From positions 5,860,001 through 5,924,000 of the forward strand of contig NZ_JARUBF010000001.1 of NCBI RefSeq assembly GCF_029626025.1: a stretch of DNA of 64,000 nt. The letters run 5' to 3'. This DNA comes from Solwaraspora sp. WMMD406. Lineage in GTDB: Bacteria > Actinomycetota > Actinomycetes > Mycobacteriales > Micromonosporaceae. Made by a program: the position numbers and the translations under genes. Below, piece after piece: positions 8,497-15,049 of this stretch; within the stretch, counting starts at the first letter, position 1; each line of letters opens with the position of its first letter. Under the pieces are notes generated by a model. It saw nothing but the letters and a program-made list of their open reading frames with translations. It had not been told where the DNA came from and ran no database searches.

Positions 8497-9288
8497 ATGA
8501 CGGTGCGCGACGACCTGCCGGAGCGCGAGGGGTTCCAGCCGGTGAAGTCCGCCGGCCGGACGCTGGAGGTACTCGAAACACTGGCCGCCGCCGGTGGCCG
8601 ACGGTCACTCGGCGACCTGTCCCGCGAACTGCGCATACCCAAGAGCAGCCTGCACGGCATTCTGCGCACGATGACGCAGCGCGGCTGGGTGGAGACCGAC
8701 GACACCGGCACCCGCTTCGGGCTCGGCGTACGGGCCCTGCAGGTCGGGGCCGCCTATTTGGCCGCCGACGACGCGGTCGGCCTGCTGGACGGCGTCCTCG
8801 ACGAGCTGGCCCGACAGTTCGGGGAGACCGTCCACCTGGGCCGGCTGGACGGGCCGCACGTCGTCTACATGGCCAAACGGGAGTCGGTCCATCCGCTTCG
8901 GCTCTACAGCGCGATCGGTCGGCAACTCCCCGCGCACGCCACCGCCCTGGGCAAGGCGCTGCTGGCCGAGTACCCCGACGACACCGTCGACCGGCTGCTG
9001 ACCTGGCCGTTGCCCCGGCTGACCCGGCGCACCGTCGTCGAACCCGACGACCTGCACGCCCAGCTCGCCGAAATCCGTATCCGTGGGTACGCGGTCGACC
9101 GCGAGGAGAACACCGAGGGCATCGTCTGTCTGGCGATGGCGATGCCGCTGCGCTCGCCGGCCACGGACGCGATCAGCCTGTCCATCCCGTCCGGCCGGAT
9201 CGATCCGGCCGGCGAGGCACGGATCGTGGCCGGCCTGCGGGTCGCCGCCAGCCAGGTGCGAGCCGCCCGGGGCCTGGTCACGACCTGA
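8497..9288 (+). CDS. IclR-family transcriptional regulator
   Basis: A 263-residue dimeric DNA-binding regulator. It has an N-terminal winged helix (about residues 15-85; recognition helix in ELRIPKSSLHGILRTM) followed by the IclR effector-binding domain (about 95-260; HATALGKALLAE is typical). IclR members next to kdgK/eda usually respond to 2-keto-3-deoxygluconate and repress that operon; the effector here is inferred. ATG 8497 is chosen; GTG 8488 is in frame and equally possible because neither has a strong RBS. It probably also controls itself through the shared 66-bp intergenic palindrome. Confidence 0.92.
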   Translation: MTVRDDLPEREGFQPVKSAGRTLEVLETLAAAGGRRSLGDLSRELRIPKSSLHGILRTMTQRGWVETDDTGTRFGLGVRALQVGAAYLAADDAVGLLDGVLDELARQFGETVHLGRLDGPHVVYMAKRESVHPLRLYSAIGRQLPAHATALGKALLAEYPDDTVDRLLTWPLPRLTRRTVVEPDDLHAQLAEIRIRGYAVDREENTEGIVCLAMAMPLRSPATDAISLSIPSGRIDPAGEARIVAGLRVAASQVRAARGLVTT

Positions 9289-9423
9289 CCCGTCGCGTGG
9301 TCGACCGGGACAGACCGACCGGCCTGGATTCGGCACGGCGTTCGCGTACCTGAACGGCACCGGGGCCAATCACGGTCGGGTTCGATACATCGATTTCCAG
9401 CGCTCGCGTTGCGGATGCTTTTC

Positions 9424-9439
9424 ACACATGTAAATGTGT
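9424..9439. promoter_or_regulatory. Inverted repeat ACACAT-N4-ATGTGT upstream of the GH12 gene
   Basis: Six-bp perfect arms with a GTAA spacer, 11 bp before the CebR-type box and in an unusually AT-rich stretch for this window. It may be a second operator or overlap the promoter -10 region (TAAATG). Confidence 0.4.
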
Positions 9440-9450
9440 CTTAACGTCAA

Positions 9451-9464
9451 TGGGAGCGCTCCCG
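9451..9464 (+). promoter_or_regulatory. CebR-type operator upstream of the endoglucanase
   Basis: TGGGAGCGCTCCCG matches 13 of 14 positions of the known CebR box (TGGGAGCGCTCCCA), the LacI-family repressor site released by cellobiose or cellotriose in actinomycetes. The core GGGAGCGCTCCC is a perfect 12-bp palindrome about 100 bp upstream of the GH12 start. The cebR gene itself is not in this window unless it is the LacI gene at 33266. Confidence 0.85.
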
Positions 9465-9563
9465 CGACGCCAGACAGATCGCGTCCATCGGCCCCCGGGC
9501 CACCGACCGCAGCGAACCGCACCGACCCCGAGGTCACCGACTCCACGGAACCCAAGGAGCACC

Positions 9564-10709
9564 ATGAGACGTCCGATCCGCGCCGTGGCGGCAGCAGGTC
9601 TGCTGCTGGCCGGCGGCATGATCGCAGTCGTCACCGCCGCGCCCGCCCAGGCCGACACGGTGATCTGCGAGCAGTACGGCTCCACCACCATCCAGGGCCG
9701 CTACGTCGTGCAGAACAACCGCTGGGGCACCACCGCCCAGCAGTGCATCAACGTGACGAGCTCCGGCTTCTCCATCACCTCCCAGCAGGGCAGCTCACCG
9801 ACGAACGGGGCACCGGTCTCCTACCCGTCGGTCTTCTACGGCTGCCACTACACGAACTGCTCTCCGGGGACCAACCTGCCGATCCAGGTCAGCCGGATCA
9901 GCAGCGCGCCGACGAGCATCAACTACTCGTACGTCGGCAACGGCACCTACAACGCGTCGTACGACATCTGGTTGGACCCGACGCCCCGTACCGACGGCGT
10001 CAGCCAGATGGAGATCATGATCTGGTTCCACCGGCAGGGCTCGATCCAACCGATCGGTTCGCCGGTCGGCAACACCACCATCGCCGGCCGCAGCTTCCAG
10101 GTCTGGACCGGTAGCAACGGCAGCAACAATGTCGTCTCCTACCTCGCCCAGTCGTCGTCCAGCAGCTGGAACTTCGACGTGATGGCCTTCGTCAACGACG
10201 TGCGCAACCGGGGACAGATCACCAACTCCTGGTACCTGACCAGCGTTCAGGCCGGCTTCGAGCCGTGGAACGGCGGCACCGGCCTCGCGGTCAACTCGTT
10301 CTCGTCGACGGTGAACACCGGTGGCGCGCCGCCGCCGACCACCGCGCCGCCGACCACCGCACCACCACCCACCACCCCGCCACCCGGCGGCGGCGGGTGT
10401 CGGGTCAGCTACACGCCCAACACCTGGAACAACGGCTACACCGCCGAGGTACGGATCACCAACACCGGTGCCAGCACGATCAACGGCTGGACCCTGGCGT
10501 ACCAGCTGCCCTCCGGACAGACGATCAGCAGTGCGTGGAACGCCACCGTGTCACAGAGCGGGTCGTCGGTGACCGCCCGTAACCTGAGCTGGAACGGCAG
10601 CCTGGCACCGAACGCCAGCGCCTCCTTCGGCTACCAGGCGACCTACAGCGGCTCCTACTCGTCACCCGCCAGGTTCACCCTCAACGGCACGACCTGCGCC
10701 ACCGGTTGA
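9564..10709 (+). CDS. Secreted GH12 endoglucanase with C-terminal CBM2
   Basis: Hydrolyses internal beta-1,4-glucan (cellulose or xyloglucan) bonds outside the cell. It has 381 residues: signal peptide 1-31 (ending APAQA), GH12 catalytic domain about 32-255, Pro/Thr linker 256-278 and CBM2 279-381 with the terminal disulfide cysteines. The two conserved catalytic glutamates are Glu150 (QMEIMIWF) and Glu233 (GFEPW). ATG 9564 has AAGGAG at 9554-9559. A CebR-type operator lies upstream, so induction by cello-oligosaccharides is likely. Family assignment is firm; preference between cellulose and xyloglucan cannot be read from sequence. Confidence 0.93.
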   Translation: MRRPIRAVAAAGLLLAGGMIAVVTAAPAQADTVICEQYGSTTIQGRYVVQNNRWGTTAQQCINVTSSGFSITSQQGSSPTNGAPVSYPSVFYGCHYTNCSPGTNLPIQVSRISSAPTSINYSYVGNGTYNASYDIWLDPTPRTDGVSQMEIMIWFHRQGSIQPIGSPVGNTTIAGRSFQVWTGSNGSNNVVSYLAQSSSSSWNFDVMAFVNDVRNRGQITNSWYLTSVQAGFEPWNGGTGLAVNSFSSTVNTGGAPPPTTAPPTTAPPPTTPPPGGGGCRVSYTPNTWNNGYTAEVRITNTGASTINGWTLAYQLPSGQTISSAWNATVSQSGSSVTARNLSWNGSLAPNASASFGYQATYSGSYSSPARFTLNGTTCATG

Positions 10710-10735
10710 CCGACTGACCGTGACGCCCCGGTGGC

Positions 10736-10800
10736 GAATCGCGGATCCGTCACCCGCCCTCGGCACGACCCGTGCCCGTGGCGCGTCGGGTCCGCGATTC
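10736..10800. terminator. Long-loop inverted repeat in the GH12/aldo-keto reductase convergent gap
   Basis: GAATCGCGGA (10736-10745) and its complement TCCGCGATTC (10791-10800) lie between convergent genes. The 45-nt loop makes it a weak terminator candidate; no T-run is present. Confidence 0.35.
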
Positions 10801-10831
10801 ACCCGGGTCGGGTCCGCGGTCCACCCGGATC

Positions 10832-11617
10832 TCACTCGGTCAGGTCGTCGATCCGGGCCATCTCGCCGTCGGTCAGTTCGAAATCGAAGACGTCGGCGTT
10901 GGCAGCGATCCGCTGCGGCGTGACAGACTTCGGGATCACCACGATGCCGTGCTGCAGATGCCAGCGCAGCACCACCTGTGCCGGACTGACCTGGTGGGCG
11001 TCGGCGATCTCCACCAGCAGCGGGGTGTCCAGGTCGGTGTTCTGGAACGGGCTATAACCCTCCAGCACGACCCCTCGGGACTGATGTTCGACCAGAGTAC
11101 GGAGATCGTGCAGCGTCGGACCCCAGGGAACCTGGTTGACCGCCGGCACCGCACCTGTCGCATCGGCCAATTCGTCGATCTGCGCCAGGCTGTAGTTGCT
11201 GACCCCGATCGCCCGGACGTGACCGGCCTGGCGCGCCGCGACGAAGGCCCGCCAGGTCGGCACCGATTCCCCGCCCCTGGGCGGCCAGTGGATCAGCCAG
11301 AGATCGACGTAGTCGGTGTCCAGGGCAGCCAGGCTCGCCGCGAGGGTCTCCTCCGCCCGGCCGACCCGATCCGGCGGCAGCTTCGTCGTGACGAAGACGT
11401 CGTCGCGGGGTACGCCGCTGTCCTTGATCGCGCGGCCCACCTCGGCCTCGTTGCCGTACATGGTGGCGGTGTCCAGATGCCGGTAGCCGACGTCGAGCGC
11501 GGCCCGGATCGCCGAATAGCCCTTTTGTCCGGTTGCCTGCCAGGTGCCGAATCCGAGCACCGGCATGTCGACGCCGGGGCCGAGAGAGACGACCGCTTGC
11601 TCAACACGCGCTGTCAT
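10832..11617 (-). CDS. Aldo/keto reductase
   Basis: An NADPH-dependent reductase of the bacterial 2,5-diketogluconate-reductase-like AKR group. It has 261 residues. The complete catalytic tetrad is visible: Asp49 and Tyr54 in HLDTATMYGNE, Lys79 in VTTKL and His110 in WLIHWP. NADPH-binding IPKSV is near residue 227. ATG 11617. It is transcribed towards the GH12 gene and away from the GH63-like gene. Physiological substrate unknown. Confidence 0.93.
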   Translation of the reverse strand: MTARVEQAVVSLGPGVDMPVLGFGTWQATGQKGYSAIRAALDVGYRHLDTATMYGNEAEVGRAIKDSGVPRDDVFVTTKLPPDRVGRAEETLAASLAALDTDYVDLWLIHWPPRGGESVPTWRAFVAARQAGHVRAIGVSNYSLAQIDELADATGAVPAVNQVPWGPTLHDLRTLVEHQSRGVVLEGYSPFQNTDLDTPLLVEIADAHQVSPAQVVLRWHLQHGIVVIPKSVTPQRIAANADVFDFELTDGEMARIDDLTE

Positions 11618-11811
11618 GGGCTGGTGCTACCCGCTCTGAGCAGCGGATATACCTCTCCGAAACGACCGGCGTCAAGTAGCCGACAGACGGTACCGGCATC
11701 GCCGTCGATCCCCCACGCTGTTCACCGCGCGTACATTCGTCGTTACCGTCCCGCGCCAAGCGGGAGGGAAACCCGGCCACGACCGGGGCCGGACACCGAT
11801 CAGGACGGATC

Positions 11812-13338
11812 ATGAGCAACATCAGCACCACGACGACCACCACCACCGCCGAGCCGCTCACCACCCCGCCACTCACCACCACCAGCCCGCCATTCCCCAC
11901 CACCCCGCCACTCAGCACCGCCGCCGCCACCGCCACGGCCGCCGCCACGACCGCCACGGCCGCCGCCACCACTGCCACGGCCGCCGCCGGGTCTGACGAA
12001 CGAAGCACCGACGATCTGTGGCACATGGCCCGCGCGGTGCTGGACGCCAACTGGTCCCGGACGCACACGGTCCCGTCGCGCACCCTCTACCCGCACCAGT
12101 GGAGCTGGGACGCCGCCTTCATCAGCATCGGCCTGGCCCGGGTCGACCCCGACCGGGCCTGGCAGGACCTGCGCAACCTGTTCCAGGCCCAGTGGCCGGA
12201 CGGCCGGGTGCCGCACATCGTCTTCGACCCCGATGTCGCCGAACGCGACTACTTCCCTGGTCCTGGCTTCTGGCAGGTGCCGCAGCTACGGCCCGGACAT
12301 CCCGACGGCACCGGGATCGTCCAGCCGCCCGCCCACGCGCTCGCTGTCTGGGCGGCCTACCAGCGTCGGCCGGACGCCCGGTCGGTGGACCAGTTGCGCT
12401 GGTTCTACCCTCGACTGGTCGCCGCCCAGGACTATCTGCTCGGCGCCCGTGACGTCGGCGGCGGCGGACTGGCCAGCATCGTCCACCCCTGGGAGTCCGG
12501 CCTGGACAACAGTCCCGCCTGGGACGAGGCGCTGGCGGCCGTACCCGTGGACCTCGGCGTACTCGCCGGCCGGAACCGGCACGACAACCGGGTGGCCGCC
12601 GCCGCGCACCGACCGACCGACGAGGACTACGCCCGGTTCATCGCGCTCGCTTTGGCGTACCGGGACGGTGGTTACCACGACGACGGGCTGCGTGACCGGC
12701 ACGCGTTCATCGTCGAGTGCCCCACCTTCAACGCGCTGCTCGGCGCGGCGGAGCAGGCCCTCGCGGACATCGCGGCGGTGATCGGCGTCGACCCGGCTCC
12801 TCATCTCCGGCGGGCCCGGCGCATCACGCGGGCGATCGACAACCGGTTGTGGAACCCCCGGACCGGGCTCTACCACACCCGCGACGTACGCACCGGGCGG
12901 CTCGGTTCGGCCCGGTGCGTGAACGGTCTGGTGCCGCTACTGCTGGCTGAGTTGCCGGCGGAGCGGGTGGCCGCGCTGATCACCGCGGCCGAGTCGAAGC
13001 ACTTCGGCTTGTCGGCCACGATGCCGGTGGCCAGCTACGACCGTACGGCAGCCGACTTCGATCCGGTCCGCTACTGGCGCGGGCCGGTCTGGATCAACAT
13101 CAACTGGCTGCTCTGGCGGGGGCTGCGCGCACACGGCCGACCGGCTCAGGCCGCCGAGCTGCGGACCGCCATGTTGGAACTGGTCCGTCGGTCCGGTTAC
13201 TACGAGTACTTCCACCCGACGACCGGTGACGGTGTCGGCTCCGCCGCGTTCAGTTGGACGGCCGCGCTGGTCCTCGATCTCCTGGCCGATTCGTCGACCA
13301 CCGTCGAGGCGTCACCCCTCGCCCAGAGTATCGGCTAG
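11812..13338 (+). CDS. GH63/MGH-like glycoside hydrolase with Thr/Pro/Ala-rich N-terminus
   Basis: A 508-residue (alpha/alpha)6-barrel glycosidase resembling mannosylglycerate hydrolases and glucosidase-I-like GH63 enzymes. Signatures: LYPHQWSWDAAFISIGLARVD, an alpha-helical repeat core, VHPWESGLDNSP (acid region), and YWRGPVWININWLLW with a later GDGVGSAAFSWTAAL (base region). Residues 2-60 are a low-complexity Thr/Pro then Ala/Thr tract with no signal peptide, partly encoded by a 21-bp repeat (11932-11990); the catalytic domain begins near residue 65. The protein is probably cytosolic. Specificity (mannosylglycerate, glucosylglycerate or other) is uncertain. Confidence 0.8.
   Translation: MSNISTTTTTTTAEPLTTPPLTTTSPPFPTTPPLSTAAATATAAATTATAAATTATAAAGSDERSTDDLWHMARAVLDANWSRTHTVPSRTLYPHQWSWDAAFISIGLARVDPDRAWQDLRNLFQAQWPDGRVPHIVFDPDVAERDYFPGPGFWQVPQLRPGHPDGTGIVQPPAHALAVWAAYQRRPDARSVDQLRWFYPRLVAAQDYLLGARDVGGGGLASIVHPWESGLDNSPAWDEALAAVPVDLGVLAGRNRHDNRVAAAAHRPTDEDYARFIALALAYRDGGYHDDGLRDRHAFIVECPTFNALLGAAEQALADIAAVIGVDPAPHLRRARRITRAIDNRLWNPRTGLYHTRDVRTGRLGSARCVNGLVPLLLAELPAERVAALITAAESKHFGLSATMPVASYDRTAADFDPVRYWRGPVWININWLLWRGLRAHGRPAQAAELRTAMLELVRRSGYYEYFHPTTGDGVGSAAFSWTAALVLDLLADSSTTVEASPLAQSIG
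11932..11990 (+). repeat. 21-bp tandem repeat in the GH63-like gene
   Basis: Three copies of GCCACGGCCGCCGCCAC at 21-bp period encode an Ala/Thr heptad-like tract. Length changes by whole units would stay in frame. Confidence 0.7.
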
Positions 13339-13509
13339 TTGACAGCCGTTGGAGCCGTGTCGAGCAGCGCCGATCCGACACTCCGACGGCCACCGGTACC
13401 CGTTCGTCCGCTCATCTGCAGATGCCGTTGATTCCGAGCTATCTCGCAAAATGGTCAGAAAACGTTTGCGCCTCGGCGGAAAATAGCCGCGCGTGACAGC
13501 CCGGGTACC

Positions 13510-13552
13510 GTGAGGTCTCCTTCACCGTACGGTGAGCGACAGGAGGCCTCAC
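13510..13552. promoter_or_regulatory. Nested inverted repeats upstream of the conservon
   Basis: An outer 11-bp pair with one mismatch (GTGAGGTCTCC at 13510-13520; GGAGGCCTCAC at 13542-13552) encloses a perfect 12-bp palindrome CACCGTACGGTG (13523-13534). It lies about 125 bp before the first conservon gene and could be an operator pair or RNA structure. The whole 13339-13675 gap (337 bp) holds no gene that I can support. It also contains CGCAAA...TTTGCG arms around an AT-rich stretch (13446-13472). Confidence 0.5.
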
Positions 13553-13675
13553 GGACGGTTCCAGCCGATCCCCACGGCATCTATCTTCCCTGCCGGCGGG
13601 CACCGCTGCCGGCGTCGATCTGACGCCCGACGTGCCATCTCCCGCCATTCGCTGCGACCGCCAGGGGGGTGGGCG

Positions 13676-15049
13676 ATGCATCCTGCACACAACGCCGCAC
13701 ACAGGAGACCACGGCTCGACCGTCCGTTCCTTCGAGCCGGGCTCGCCGTACTGCTCCTGGCGCCGGTCTGTCTGTTGTTCGTCCAGTTGTGGCGCGGCAC
13801 CGCCGCGGACGTCGCCTTCGCCGAACGGGAACGCGACGGAATCTCCTATCTCGACGCACTCAACCAGCTCACGGTGGCGCTGGTCGACGCGCAATCGGCG
13901 GCCGTCGCCGGTCAGCCGGTCGACCGCGACACGATCGGTCGGGCCGTGAACGCGGTGAACGACGTGGACGACCAGCTCGGCGAATCCCTCCGGGCACGAC
14001 AACGGTGGAGCACGCTCCGGTCGGCCGTCGAAGCACTGCCCGGCCGAAGCTTCGACGACCCGGCCGACGCGTACGCCGCCTACCGCGAAGCCACCGACCT
14101 GCTCCTGGCCCAGTACGCCCGGGTCCGGGAAAGCTCGAACCTCATCCGGGACCCGGAAGGCGACACCTACCACCTGCAGGACGCCGCCGCCGAGGAACTA
14201 CCGGAGGCGATCGTCGCGGCCGGACGCCTCGCGGATCTGGCGGTGCTGCTACCCAGCCGGACCGAAACCGAACGGGGCCTCGCCCTGGTCGAACTGACCG
14301 CTGCCCTGGGTGACGTACTGTCGCCGGCCGGCGACCTCGCCAGCGACGTCCAGGCTGCGGTGGAAAGCACCGAAAGCCATACCCTGAGCAGCAATCTGCT
14401 CACCCAGGTCGACCGGTTCCAGCGCAGCGTCGACACGATCGCCGCGGTCGACGCGGTGTTGGGCTCGGCCAGCGGCGACAACGCGGGCCGCGACCCGGAC
14501 GCCGTAGCCGATCTCAGTGCTCTCGGGCAGCTGCGGGTCGAGGCCCAGGACTCCGCCGCCGAACTGGCCGCCACCCTGCTGACCGAACTCGACGGTCTGG
14601 TCGCCGAACGGCTCGGTGACCTGCGGCGCGGCCAGTGGATCGCGGTCGGCGCGTTCGTCCTGGCGCTCCTGCTCGCCGCCGTACCGGTGGTGATCACTTA
14701 CATCGGATCCGCAGACGCGCGGACCGGGTCGGACACCGGGGGTGGCCGGCCGAGCGGCACCGCCGCCGGTGACCCCGACGACGGCCGGACGACCAGCGGC
14801 GGCGGCCGGACGACCAGCGGCGGCGGCCGGACGACCAGCGGCGGCGACCCGGACCACGCCGACGGCTCCGACCACGCCGACGGCTCGGACCACGTCGGCG
14901 GCTCGGACCACGTCGGCGCGCGACCGGACCGAGCATCCCGATGGCCGGACCTCGCAACGGTCCCGCTCGCCGCCGGCACCCCCGGTACAGGCACCGGTTC
15001 AGCCGGTCCCGACACAGGACGGTGGGGGCCGACAGGTGCTACTCGATAG
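13676..15049 (+). CDS. Two-TM sensor-like protein heading a conservon operon
   Basis: A 457-residue protein not matched to a named family. It has a membrane helix at about 20-38, a large helical extracytoplasmic region (about 40-318) and a second helix at 319-343. The cytoplasmic tail (344-457) is low complexity with three 7-residue RTTSGGG repeats and Asp/His/Gly repeats. The layout mimics the sensor half of the kinase downstream but has no HAMP or kinase. ATG 13676 follows GGGGGGTGGG. It overlaps the kinase gene by 14 bp, so the two are translationally coupled. I infer an accessory sensor or decoy for the conservon kinase. Confidence 0.75.
   Translation: MHPAHNAAHRRPRLDRPFLRAGLAVLLLAPVCLLFVQLWRGTAADVAFAERERDGISYLDALNQLTVALVDAQSAAVAGQPVDRDTIGRAVNAVNDVDDQLGESLRARQRWSTLRSAVEALPGRSFDDPADAYAAYREATDLLLAQYARVRESSNLIRDPEGDTYHLQDAAAEELPEAIVAAGRLADLAVLLPSRTETERGLALVELTAALGDVLSPAGDLASDVQAAVESTESHTLSSNLLTQVDRFQRSVDTIAAVDAVLGSASGDNAGRDPDAVADLSALGQLRVEAQDSAAELAATLLTELDGLVAERLGDLRRGQWIAVGAFVLALLLAAVPVVITYIGSADARTGSDTGGGRPSGTAAGDPDDGRTTSGGGRTTSGGGRTTSGGDPDHADGSDHADGSDHVGGSDHVGARPDRASRWPDLATVPLAAGTPGTGTGSAGPDTGRWGPTGATR
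14782..14844 (+). repeat. Three 21-bp tandem repeats in the sensor-like gene tail
   Basis: Units at 14782-14802, 14803-14823 and 14824-14844 encode repeated RTTSGGG. They are followed by four diverged 18-bp units (about 14863-14930) encoding DHADGS/DHVGGS. Both arrays lie in the cytoplasmic tail. Confidence 0.75.

Noticed and set aside
14742-15035. N-terminal extension of the conservon kinase
   Set aside because: It is the out-of-frame reading of tandem repeats in the preceding gene; GTG 15036 places the first TM helix correctly.
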